Part shown: positions 16,181 to 23,941 of the stretch, one piece after another
How positions within the stretch are numbered: the first letter of the stretch is position 1
How the letters are laid out: every line of letters starts with the position of its first letter
Source of the DNA: Micromonospora yasonensis
GTDB lineage: Bacteria > Actinomycetota > Actinomycetes > Mycobacteriales > Micromonosporaceae
Direction of reading: 5' to 3'
NCBI RefSeq assembly: GCF_026013475.1
Contig: NZ_JAPDPH010000036.1
Coordinates: 1 to 44,988, forward strand
DNA: 44,988 nt
Made by a program: the position numbers and the translations under genes
Notes under the pieces: model-generated
Database searches by the model: none
What the model saw: the letters and a program-made list of their open reading frames with translations, nothing else
Told to the model about the DNA's origin: nothing

Positions 16181-17308
16181 ATGCGTTTCGTCGACGAGTA
16201 CCGCGACGCGGACAAGGCCCAGGCGTTGGCCACCCAGATCGCCGCGTTGTGCGAGCCGGGGCGGCAGTACAAGTTCATGGAGGTCTGCGGCGGCCACACG
16301 CACACCATCTACAAGCACGGCATCGAGGACTACCTGCCGGAGAGCGTCTCGCTGGTGCACGGTCCGGGCTGCCCGGTCTGCGTCATCCCGATGGGCCGGG
16401 TGGACGACGCCATCGCCATCGCGAACGAGCCGGACGTCATCCTGACGGCGTTCGGCGACATGATGCGGGTCCCCGGCGGGAACGGCTCGTTCCTGGACGC
16501 CAAGGCGGCCGGTGCGGACATCCGAATGGTCTACTCGCCGCTGGACGCGCTGAAGATCGCCCGGACCAATCGGGACCGCAGGGTGGTCTTCATGGCGATC
16601 GGGTTCGAGACCACGTCACCGTCGACCGCCATGACCGTGCTGCGGGCAGCCGCCGAGGGCATCGACAACTTCTCGGTTTTCTGCAACCACGTCACGATCC
16701 TTCCGGCGATCAAGGCGATCCTCGACTCACCGGACCTGCGTCTGGACGGTTTCCTCGGGCCGGGGCACGTCTCCACCGTCATCGGCTGCCGGCCGTACGA
16801 GTTCATCGCCCGTGACTACGGCAAGCCGCTGGTGTGCGCCGGGTTCGAACCGCTGGACCTGCTCCAGTCGGTCTACCTGCTGCTCAAGCAGCTCGCTGAC
16901 GGGCGCTGCGAGGTGGAGAACCAGTACACCCGGGTGGTGCCCTGGGACGGCAACCTGCGGGCGTTGGAGGCGATCGGCCGGGTCATGCAGCTGCGACCGT
17001 ACTTCGAGTGGCGCGGCCTCGGCTTCATCTCGCACTCCGCGCTGCGGATGCGGGACGAGTACGCGGCGTACGACGCCGAGCGGCTCTTCGACGTACCCGG
17101 CGTGCGCGTCGCGGACCCGAAGGCCTGCCAGTGCGGCGAGGTGCTCAAGGGAGTGCTCAAGCCCTGGGAGTGCAAGGTGTTCGGCACCGCGTGCACGCCG
17201 GAGACACCCATCGGCACGTGCATGGTCTCCTCGGAGGGCGCGTGCGCGGCCTACTACAACTTCGGCCGCTTCACGCGGCAGCGGCTGGCGGAGGCGGCGC
17301 GGGCATGA
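16181..17308 (+). CDS. hypD: Hydrogenase formation protein HypD
   Basis: A 375-aa iron-sulfur protein, the scaffold on which the Fe(CN)2CO group is assembled together with HypC and HypE. Visible signatures are FMEVCGGHTHTIYKHG, GPGCPVCVIPMGRVD, the cysteine-containing FCNHVTILPAIKAI, LDGFLGPGHVSTVIG, and the C-terminal cluster-binding region with CQCGEVLKG, WECKVFGTACTPETPIGTCMVSSEGACAAYYN. Length is standard. Its TGA overlaps the hypE ATG (ATGA). Confidence 0.96.
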   Translation: MRFVDEYRDADKAQALATQIAALCEPGRQYKFMEVCGGHTHTIYKHGIEDYLPESVSLVHGPGCPVCVIPMGRVDDAIAIANEPDVILTAFGDMMRVPGGNGSFLDAKAAGADIRMVYSPLDALKIARTNRDRRVVFMAIGFETTSPSTAMTVLRAAAEGIDNFSVFCNHVTILPAIKAILDSPDLRLDGFLGPGHVSTVIGCRPYEFIARDYGKPLVCAGFEPLDLLQSVYLLLKQLADGRCEVENQYTRVVPWDGNLRALEAIGRVMQLRPYFEWRGLGFISHSALRMRDEYAAYDAERLFDVPGVRVADPKACQCGEVLKGVLKPWECKVFGTACTPETPIGTCMVSSEGACAAYYNFGRFTRQRLAEAARA

Positions 17309-18456
17309 CGACGGAACGCACCGCCGGATGGGCCGAGCGCGCGGTGGCTGAGGCCGAGGCGACGACCGAACGCGAGTCGGGGCGGCTGTCGCCGGAGCAG
17401 CAGGTGCTGCAGCGCATCGAACGGGCGCGCCGGCGCGCGCCGACGATCCGGGAGAGCCGGATCACGCTCGCGCACGGCGCGGGTGGAAAGGCGACGCACA
17501 GCCTGATCGAAGGGCTGTTCGTCGAGGCGTTCCGCAACCCGACGCTGGCGGCGCTCGAGGACGCTGCGGTGCTCTCCGTGGGCGCCGGCCGGCTGGCCTT
17601 CACCACCGACTCGTACGTGGTGTCGCCGCTGTTCTTCCCCGGCGGGGACATCGGCGACCTCGCCGTCAACGGCACCGTCAACGACCTGGCGGTCAGCGGG
17701 GCCCGTCCGCGGTACCTGTCGGCCGGGTTCATCCTGGAAGAGGGCTTCCCCGTCGCCGATTTGCGCCGGATCACCGCCTCGATGGCCGCCGCCGCGGAGC
17801 GCGCCGGGGTCCAGGTGGTCACCGGCGACACGAAGGTGGTGCAGCGGGGCAAGGCCGACGGCTGCTACATCAACACGGCGGGTGTCGGCGTGCTGGAGCG
17901 GCCGGTGACCCTGGGCAGCCCACACGTCCGACCCGGCGACGCGGTCGTCGTCTCCGGGCCGATCGGCGACCACGGCGTGACCATCATGCTCGCCCGCGGC
18001 GAGCTGGACCTCGCCGCCGACCTCGCCTCGGACACCGCGGCGCTGCACGGGCTGGTCGACGCCCTGCTGGACGCGGCTCCCGGGGTGCGGCTGCTGCGCG
18101 ACGCCACCCGGGGCGGCGTGGCGACCATCCTCAACGAGGTGGCGCAGGCGGCCCAGGTCGCCGTCGTCGTCGACGAATCGTCGGTCCCGGTGCGTCCCGC
18201 CGTGACCGGCGCGTGCGAGCTGCTCGGCATCGACCCGCTCTACGTGGCGTGCGAGGGGCGCCTGGTGGCCGTGGTGGACGGCGCGCAGGCGGAGGCGGCC
18301 GTGGCGGCGCTGCGCGGGCACCCGCTCGGCGACGGCGCGGCGGTCATCGGGCACGTCGCCGCCGACCCGCCCGGGCTGGTGCTGCTCCACACCGCCTTCG
18401 GCGGCACCCGGGTGGTCGACATGCTGGTCGGAGACCCACTCCCCCGCATCTGCTGA
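17305..18456 (+). CDS. hypE: Carbamoyl-dehydratase HypE with N-terminal extension
   Basis: A 383-aa PurM/AIR-synthase-fold enzyme that takes the carbamoyl group from HypF onto its C-terminal cysteine and dehydrates it with ATP to thiocyanate, giving the CN ligands. The C-terminus ends PRIC with Cys383 as acceptor. The ATP-site motif LAHGAGGKATHSLIEGLF (about residues 53-70), FTTDSYVVSP and the GDIGDLAVNGTVNDLAVSGA block are clear. About 50 extra residues precede the usual start, a charged, probably helical stretch (AERAVAEAEATTERES). The start is fixed by the ATGA overlap with hypD. It converges on hypF with only 7 bases between stops. Confidence 0.95.
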   Translation: MTTERTAGWAERAVAEAEATTERESGRLSPEQQVLQRIERARRRAPTIRESRITLAHGAGGKATHSLIEGLFVEAFRNPTLAALEDAAVLSVGAGRLAFTTDSYVVSPLFFPGGDIGDLAVNGTVNDLAVSGARPRYLSAGFILEEGFPVADLRRITASMAAAAERAGVQVVTGDTKVVQRGKADGCYINTAGVGVLERPVTLGSPHVRPGDAVVVSGPIGDHGVTIMLARGELDLAADLASDTAALHGLVDALLDAAPGVRLLRDATRGGVATILNEVAQAAQVAVVVDESSVPVRPAVTGACELLGIDPLYVACEGRLVAVVDGAQAEAAVAALRGHPLGDGAAVIGHVAADPPGLVLLHTAFGGTRVVDMLVGDPLPRIC

Positions 18457-18463
18457 CGGGGGT

Positions 18464-20743
18464 TCAGGCGGTGGGCACAGCCCGGGCCGCGGCCACCACA
18501 GCCTGGCCGAGGGAGATCCCGCCGTCGTTGGGCGGCACCCGCGAATGCACGAGCACCCGGGAGCCGTCCTGCTCCAGCCCGCTCACCACCCGTTCGAGCA
18601 GCAGCATGTTCTGGAAGACCCCGCCGGACAGCGCGACCGTGGCCAGGCCGGTGCGCTCCCGGACGGCACCGGCGGCGCGTACCACGGCGTCCGCCAGGCC
18701 GTGGTGGAAGCGCGCGGCGATCCGGCCGGGGTCCACCTCGGCCAGCAGGTCGTCGACCACGCAGCGGACCAGCCCGAATCCGACCTCCCGGAGCGGGACC
18801 GGACCGGCCGCCTCGACCCGGTAGCCGCCCCGCTCGCCGGGATCGGCCCGCTGTTCCAGGGCGATCGCGGCCTGGCCCTCGTACGTGACGCGGTCGTGCA
18901 GGCCGAGGATCGCCGCGACGGCGTCGAACAGCCGGCCCGCGCTGGAGGTACGCGGCGCGTTCGTCCCGGTCCGCGCCAGCCCCACCATCGCGGGCCAGTC
19001 CCGCTCGTGGCGGCACCGCACCGGCAGGTCGGGCACGGCGTCGCCGTAGATCTCGTCGAGGTAGGCCGCCGCCATCCGCCATGGCTCGCGTACCGCAGCG
19101 ACCCCGCCCGGCATCGGCACCGCGCCCAGGTGCCCGACCCGCTCGTACCCGGTCAGGTCCGCGACGAGCAGTTCGCCTCCCCAGAGGGTGCCGTCCGGGC
19201 CGTAGCCGAGGCCGTCGAAGGCGACGCCGATCACCGGTCCGGGGTCGCCGTTGTCGGCCAGGCAGGAGGCGATGTGGGCGTGGTGGTGCTGAACGCCGAG
19301 GAGTTCGACGTCCTCGCGCTGCAGGGCGTACTTCGTGGACAGGTACTCGGGGTGCAGGTCATGGGCCACGACCTCCGGCCGGACGTCGAAGAGCCGGGTG
19401 AAGTGCGCGATCCCGTCGGTGAACGCCCGCAGGGTCTCGTAGTTCTCCAGGTCGCCGACGTGGTGCGAGACGAAGGCACGTCGTCCCTTCGCCACGCAGA
19501 ACGTGTTCTTCAACTCCGCCCCGCAGGCCAGCACGGGGCGGTCGAACCGCCACGGGAGGGTGAGCGGCGCGGGCACGTGACCTCGGGAACGCCGTACCGG
19601 CAGCTCACGGCCCCGGAACACGCGAACCACGGAGTCATCGGTGCGGACGTGGATGCGTCGGTCGTGCGTCAGGAAGCCGTCGGCGATCCGTGCCAGCCGC
19701 CGACGGGCGTCGTCGTCGCGGTGGGCGATCGGTTCGTCGGAGACGTTGCCGCTGGTCAGCACGATCGGGATGCCGAGCCGGGCGAGCAGCAGGTGGTGCA
19801 GTGGGCTGTACGGCAGCATCACGCCCAGCTCGCGGTTGCCCGGGGCCACCGACCCGGCGACCGGGGCGTCGGCGCGGCGGGGCAGCAGCACCACGGGACG
19901 GCGGGCGCCGGTGAGCACCGGCTCGGCCGCCGGCGGCACGTCGACCAGGGTCCGTGCCGCCCGCAGGTCGGCCGCCATCAGCGCGAACGGCTTCTCCTCG
20001 CGATGCTTGCGGGCGCGCAGCGTCGAGACGGCCGGGTCGTGGTCGGCCCGGGTGGCCAGGTGGTAGCCGCCGAGGCCCTTGACCGCGACGATCAGGCCGT
20101 CCCGCAGCCACCGTACGGCGGTGTCCAGGGGTTCGCCGGGCAGCGGGTGGCCGTCGGCGTCGACGAGCCGGAGGGCGGGTCCGCAGGCGGGGCAGCACAC
20201 CGGCTCGGCGTGGAATCGGCGGTCGCCGGGATCGGCGTACTCGGCGGCGCAGTCGGAGCAGAGCGGGAACTGGGCCATCGTGGTGGTGGGGCGGTCGTAC
20301 GGCACGTCCTCGACGATGGTGAAGCGCGGGCCGCAGTTGGTGCAGTTCGTGAACGGGTAGCCGTGCCGCCGGTCCGTCGGATCGGACATCTCCGCGAGGC
20401 AGTCCGCGCAGGTGGCGGTGTCCGGGGAGATCAGCGCGTCGCGGCCGGCACCGGTGACGCTGGTGACGATGACGAAGCCGGGCCGACCGGTCGGCGGGAC
20501 CGCCTCGGTGGTGAGCCGCTCGACCTGGGCCAGCCTCGGCGCCCGCCGGCTGAGGTCGGCCACGAACGCGGCCAGCCGGTCCGCGTCGCCTTCGACCTCG
20601 ACGAAGACCCCCGCGGTGTCGTTGCCGACGAAGCCGGCCAGGTCGTACTCGGTGGCCAGCGCGTACACGAACGGCCGGAAGCCGACCCCCTGCACGATGC
20701 CCTCGACGCGGACGTGCATCCGGTGCGCGCTGGCCAGATCCAT
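18464..20743 (-). CDS. hypF: Carbamoyltransferase HypF
   Basis: A 759-aa enzyme that makes carbamoyl-AMP from carbamoyl phosphate and passes the carbamoyl group to HypE. Domains in order: acylphosphatase-like (VEGIVQGVGFRPFVYAL, residues 13-29), two zinc fingers (CADCLAEM..CTNCGPRF and CSDCAAEY..CCPACGP, about 111-188), a YrdC-like domain (GLGGYHLA..RKHREEKPFALM, about 220-255), and a Kae1-like domain with the metal motif VQHHHAHIASCLADNG and ALSGGVFQNMLLLE. Length is normal. It is the distal gene of a minus-strand set beginning at 22274, separated from the SIS gene by 3 bases. Confidence 0.96.
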   Translation of the reverse strand: MDLASAHRMHVRVEGIVQGVGFRPFVYALATEYDLAGFVGNDTAGVFVEVEGDADRLAAFVADLSRRAPRLAQVERLTTEAVPPTGRPGFVIVTSVTGAGRDALISPDTATCADCLAEMSDPTDRRHGYPFTNCTNCGPRFTIVEDVPYDRPTTTMAQFPLCSDCAAEYADPGDRRFHAEPVCCPACGPALRLVDADGHPLPGEPLDTAVRWLRDGLIVAVKGLGGYHLATRADHDPAVSTLRARKHREEKPFALMAADLRAARTLVDVPPAAEPVLTGARRPVVLLPRRADAPVAGSVAPGNRELGVMLPYSPLHHLLLARLGIPIVLTSGNVSDEPIAHRDDDARRRLARIADGFLTHDRRIHVRTDDSVVRVFRGRELPVRRSRGHVPAPLTLPWRFDRPVLACGAELKNTFCVAKGRRAFVSHHVGDLENYETLRAFTDGIAHFTRLFDVRPEVVAHDLHPEYLSTKYALQREDVELLGVQHHHAHIASCLADNGDPGPVIGVAFDGLGYGPDGTLWGGELLVADLTGYERVGHLGAVPMPGGVAAVREPWRMAAAYLDEIYGDAVPDLPVRCRHERDWPAMVGLARTGTNAPRTSSAGRLFDAVAAILGLHDRVTYEGQAAIALEQRADPGERGGYRVEAAGPVPLREVGFGLVRCVVDDLLAEVDPGRIAARFHHGLADAVVRAAGAVRERTGLATVALSGGVFQNMLLLERVVSGLEQDGSRVLVHSRVPPNDGGISLGQAVVAAARAVPTA

Positions 20744-20746
20744 GGG

Positions 20747-21412
20747 TCAGCGTTCGTCGGCCAACGCCTGCTGGGTGAGTTCCCAGAGCACGTGGTAGAG
20801 CGTGGTCTGCGCCTCCTGGACCCGGTGCACCGATGCCGACGGCACCACGAACAGGTGGTCGACGGCCGCGGATTCCGCCATCCGGCCGCCGTCGTAGCCG
20901 GCGATCCCGATGGTGACCATGCCGCGCCTGGCCGCCTCCTCGAACGCCCGCAGGACGTTGGTCGATCCGCCGCTCGTGGACAGCCCCACCGCGATGTCGC
21001 CGGCCCGGCCGAACGCCGCCAGCTGTCGGGCGAAGACCACCTCGAACCCCACGTCGTTGGAGAGCGCCGTGATCAGCGCGACGTCGTGGGTCAGCGAGAT
21101 GGCCGGCAGCGGGCGGGCGGCCGTCGGCGGGTGCAGGAACAGCTGCGCGACGTCCTGGGCGTCGGTGCTGCTTCCGCCGTTGCCGAACGAGAACAGCGTG
21201 GCGCCGGCGCGGAAGGCCGTGGCGCACCGGTGGGCGCAGTCGAGCAACCGCTGCCCGTGCTCGGCGACCAGGGAATCGCGGAGGGCGACGATCTCCGTCG
21301 CCTTCTCCGCGGTGGACCTGGCCACCTCGGCGAGCACCGCGTCCACGTCGGTCGGCCGGGCGTCGAGGAAGGGGTAGAGGGCTCCGATCGCACCCTCGAC
21401 CGGGGCGCTCAT
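20747..21412 (-). CDS. SIS-domain protein 1 (phosphoheptose-isomerase-like, altered metal site)
   Basis: A 221-aa GmhA-like sugar-isomerase fold. The phosphate-binding loops are FSFGNGGSSTDAQD (about 74-87) and GLSTSGGSTNVLRAFEEA. Aligned by eye to E. coli GmhA, the metal/catalytic residues His61 and Glu65 become Asp87 and Leu91, while Gln172 and His180 are kept as Gln199 and His207. Classical isomerase activity is therefore doubtful. It overlaps the HypC-like gene upstream (ATGA) and ends 3 bases before hypF, so it is embedded in the maturation genes. A role as sugar-phosphate sensor or as subunit of a mixed complex with SIS protein 2 is inference. Confidence 0.85.
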   Translation of the reverse strand: MSAPVEGAIGALYPFLDARPTDVDAVLAEVARSTAEKATEIVALRDSLVAEHGQRLLDCAHRCATAFRAGATLFSFGNGGSSTDAQDVAQLFLHPPTAARPLPAISLTHDVALITALSNDVGFEVVFARQLAAFGRAGDIAVGLSTSGGSTNVLRAFEEAARRGMVTIGIAGYDGGRMAESAAVDHLFVVPSASVHRVQEAQTTLYHVLWELTQQALADER

Positions 21413-21663
21413 GAGTGCTGCTCCACGACGGCGATGGCCTCCTTGGCGTGCACCAGCACGACGTCGCCCGGTCCCGCCTCGACGAGGGCCACGCTGATCT
21501 CCTCCCGTCCGGCGTCCGTGTCGACCACGGCCAGCCCGTCGGCCGTCAGTTCCCGTACCCGGACGGGGACCGCGATGTCGGCGCACGTGATGCAGACCGC
21601 GTCGTGGCAGTCGGGCCCGGTCCGGGCCGTCGGCTGACCGAGCGAAACGGATCGCGGATTCAT
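21409..21663 (-). CDS. Divergent HypC/HupF-like protein
   Basis: An 84-aa protein whose C-terminal two thirds look like the HypC barrel (IAVPVRVRELTADGLAVVDTD, then GPGDVVLVHAKEAIAVVE). The hallmark N-terminal Met-Cys is absent. Instead a 28-residue leader holds Cys19, Cys24 and Cys27 (DCHDAVCITCADIAVP), so any metal binding must differ from that of HypC. It overlaps both SIS genes by ATGA, giving SIS2 - HypC-like - SIS1 - hypF as one transcript. It could be a specialised chaperone, or a metal relay between the SIS proteins and HypF/HypE; neither is shown by the sequence. Confidence 0.78.
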   Translation of the reverse strand: MNPRSVSLGQPTARTGPDCHDAVCITCADIAVPVRVRELTADGLAVVDTDAGREEISVALVEAGPGDVVLVHAKEAIAVVEQHS

Positions 21664-22274
21664 CGGACCACCGCCGGGTCCAGCAGTCCGGGCTGCTCGA
21701 AGAACACGTGCACCAGCTCCCACAGGATGTGATAGATCGTCACGTGCACCTCCTTGACGATGCACGGGTCGTCGGAGCTGACGACGACGGCGTGGTCGGC
21801 GATCGCGTCCCGGGCGATGTCACCACCGTCGCCGCCGAACAGCCCGACGGTGAGCAGACCGAGGTCGCGCGCCGTCACGAGGCCGCGCCGGACGTTGGCG
21901 CAGCGGCCGTCGACGGACAGTCCGAGCGCGATGTCCTCCGGGGCGGCGAGCAGGCGCAGCTGAGCGGCGAACACCTCGTCGAAGCCCTCCGTCCGGGAGA
22001 TCCCGGTGAGGGTCGCGGCGTCGTTCGTCAGCGAGATCGCCGGCAGCGCCCGCTTTCCCACGATGACCGGGTGGACGAACTCCACCACGACGTGCTGGGC
22101 ATCGGTTGCCGGGCCGCCGTTGCCGAAGACGATCAACTTGCCGCCGCGATGGAAGCGGACGGCCATCTCGTGACAGGCCCGGCCGATCCGCACGGCGTCG
22201 TCGGCGAGGGCCTGCCCCGGTGCCACCCGACGGGCGAAGGCTCGGTGAACGGCCGGAAGTACGGGCGAATGCAA
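21660..22274 (-). CDS. SIS-domain protein 2 (phosphoheptose-isomerase-like)
   Basis: A 204-aa GmhA-like SIS protein. The phosphate loop is VFGNGGPATDAQH (about 49-61), and the second loop GLSVDGRCANVRRGL replaces the usual S-T-S-G with S-V-D-G. By eye it keeps the His61 and Glu65 metal ligands (at the same numbers) and His182 (E. coli His180), but has Lys174 for Gln172. The start is TTG 22274, with GGAGAG 7 bases upstream; no ATG or GTG is available in frame before a stop. It is the first gene of the SIS2 - HypC-like - SIS1 - hypF unit and lies 12 bases after the padR stop. Confidence 0.83.
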   Translation of the reverse strand: MHSPVLPAVHRAFARRVAPGQALADDAVRIGRACHEMAVRFHRGGKLIVFGNGGPATDAQHVVVEFVHPVIVGKRALPAISLTNDAATLTGISRTEGFDEVFAAQLRLLAAPEDIALGLSVDGRCANVRRGLVTARDLGLLTVGLFGGDGGDIARDAIADHAVVVSSDDPCIVKEVHVTIYHILWELVHVFFEQPGLLDPAVVR

Positions 22275-22286
22275 TGGGCTCTCCGT

Positions 22287-22661
22287 TCAGCGTCGGACCG
22301 CGGCGTACGGATGAGGCGCGCGCCGCGACCCCGCGAAGGCGGCCGCCGAGCGCTGCAGGCAGGCACCGATGACCTGGTCGAGTTCCGCCAGGTGAGCGAG
22401 GCACGACCGGAGATCCTCGCTGCCCTTGGCGGTCAGCTGATAGCACCGGCGGGCCGGCCCCGGTCCGGTGGTCTCCCATCCGGAGATCACCGACCGCTCG
22501 CGTTCCAGGCCGCGCAGCGCCCGGTAGACGTGGCCGGGTTCCACATCGGGCAGTCCCATGGCCTTGAGGCGGTCGATCAGGTCGTAACCGTGACCGGGGC
22601 GCTCGAAGATCAGGAGCAGGAGAAACGGATGCAACAGGCCGCGCAGCTCGCGTCCGTGCAT
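22287..22661 (-). CDS. PadR-family transcriptional regulator
   Basis: A 124-aa winged-helix regulator. The PadR signature is HPFLLLLIFERPGHGYDLIDRLKAMGL (about residues 11-37), followed by VEPGHVYRALRGLERERSVISGWE and the wing with RRCYQLTAKGSEDLR. A short helical C-terminal region (about 90-115) would dimerise it. It is the first gene of the minus-strand set with SIS2, the HypC-like gene, SIS1 and hypF, and is divergent from the LLM oxidoreductase gene, so it probably controls the intergenic region 22662-22816. The effector is unknown. Confidence 0.9.
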   Translation of the reverse strand: MHGRELRGLLHPFLLLLIFERPGHGYDLIDRLKAMGLPDVEPGHVYRALRGLERERSVISGWETTGPGPARRCYQLTAKGSEDLRSCLAHLAELDQVIGACLQRSAAAFAGSRRAPHPYAAVRR

Positions 22662-22717
22662 GTCAGCCCCTTTCGTCGGCGGAACGCACCGCTCCCCTGA
22701 AGCAAAGCATGCCTTTT

Positions 22718-22749
22718 ATCGCAAAAGTGCTGATTAGCGAATTTGCGAT
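22718..22749. promoter_or_regulatory. Inverted repeat in the padR / LLM divergent promoter region
   Basis: ATCGCAAA at 22718-22725 and TTTGCGAT at 22742-22749 form a perfect 8-bp dyad with a 16-base spacer, in a locally AT-rich stretch 57 bases upstream of padR. It is a natural candidate operator for PadR autoregulation. A CATAAT hexamer at about 22777-22782 could be the -10 of the rightward gene. Site assignment is inference. Confidence 0.5.
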
Positions 22750-22816
22750 CCGGTCGATCGGCTCAGCCCGGCCGGCATAATGTCGGTTGACCGCCCGCGC
22801 GTGGGAAGGATCGGCG

Positions 22817-23689
22817 ATGAGGCTGGGCCTGCACTACTGGAACTTCTCCACGCCCGCCGACCCGTCCGCCATGGCCGGGGTGCTGGCGGAGACCGCCCGG
22901 ATCGCGGAGCAGGCCGGGGTGTCCGCCTTCACGGTCATGGACCACTACTTCCAGATGGAGTTCACGACCTCGGCCGAGGAGCCGATGCTCGAGGCCTACA
23001 CGACCCTGGGTTACGTGGCCGCGAAGACCGAGCGGATGACCCTCGGGGTGCTCGTCACCGGGGTGATGTACCGCTACCCCGGCCTGCTCGCCAAGATTGT
23101 CACGACGCTCGACGTGCTCTCCGGCGGGCGGGCCCGGCTCGGCATCGGCGCGTCGTGGTACGACCGCGAGCAGCGCGGCCTCGGCGTACCGGTGGTCCCC
23201 GTCAGCGAGCGCTTCGAGCGGCTGGAGGAGACGTTGCAGATCTGCCTCCAGATGTGGAGCGACGACAACGGCCGGTTCGACGGCAGATACCACCAACTGG
23301 CCGAGACGCTGAACGTGCCGGCGCCGATCAGCCGACCGCACCCGCCGATCATGATCGGTGGTGGCGGCGAGAAGAAGACGCTGCGGCTCGTGGCCCGCTA
23401 CGGCGATGCGTGCAACATCTTCGGCAACAGCCCGGACGAGGTCGCGCACAAGCTCGACGTGCTGCGGGAACACTGTGCTGCCGAAGGCCGGGACTACCGG
23501 ACCGTCGAGAAGACCGTGCTGGTCATGCGCCCGCCCCTGGCCGACGTCGACGCGTTCGTGGCGGAGGTGGCCGAGTACGCGGCGCTCGGCGTCACCGAGG
23601 TGCAGACGATGCCGGACCGGCACCCGGTCGAGTTCGCGCAGCAACTGGCCGAGCGGCAGGTCGCCGCGCGACTGGCCGAACTCGCCTGA
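22817..23689 (+). CDS. LLM-class (F420-type) flavin oxidoreductase
   Basis: A 290-aa luciferase-like TIM-barrel oxidoreductase. Features: LGLHYWNFSTP at the N-terminus, FTVMDHYFQMEF near residue 38, LGVLVTGVMYRYPGLLAKIVTTLDVLSGGRARLGIGASWYDREQRGLG (about 78-125), and HPPIMIGGGGEKKTLRLVARYGDACNIF (about 175-202), all typical of F420-dependent actinobacterial members. The ATG at 22817 has GGGAAGGA 6 bases upstream. The substrate is unknown. It is divergent from padR and may be under PadR control. Confidence 0.9.
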   Translation: MRLGLHYWNFSTPADPSAMAGVLAETARIAEQAGVSAFTVMDHYFQMEFTTSAEEPMLEAYTTLGYVAAKTERMTLGVLVTGVMYRYPGLLAKIVTTLDVLSGGRARLGIGASWYDREQRGLGVPVVPVSERFERLEETLQICLQMWSDDNGRFDGRYHQLAETLNVPAPISRPHPPIMIGGGGEKKTLRLVARYGDACNIFGNSPDEVAHKLDVLREHCAAEGRDYRTVEKTVLVMRPPLADVDAFVAEVAEYAALGVTEVQTMPDRHPVEFAQQLAERQVAARLAELA

Positions 23690-23941
23690 TCCCGGCCCCT
23701 CAGCGCCCGGAGCACCGGTACCGGCCGGCACGGCGTCCCGCGCCGGCGGTCCCGGCTGACCCGCGTTTCGCCAAGTCATCCTGCCGTAGCGGGCTCGCTG
23801 CCACACTCGGAACGGTGGGTGATCTCCAGGTGGTCGGTCGCTGCGCCAGCGGCTGCTGGCGGATGCGCCGCGCACCTGGACGACCGGCCCCGCGCCGGCT
23901 GACCACGGTCGACGCGTCTTCCGCTGCCGGCCGAGGCCGCC

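Noticed and set aside
18545..21637. A 1030-codon open frame on the plus strand
   Set aside because: It is the antisense of hypF, SIS1 and the HypC-like gene. Its translation is low-complexity (Arg/Gly/Val/Gln) with no domain, the usual high-GC shadow.
23690..23941. A riboswitch or tRNA before the NRAMP-like gene
   Set aside because: Only a weak CGCCAG/CTGGCG stem is visible; no conserved riboswitch core or cloverleaf could be traced.
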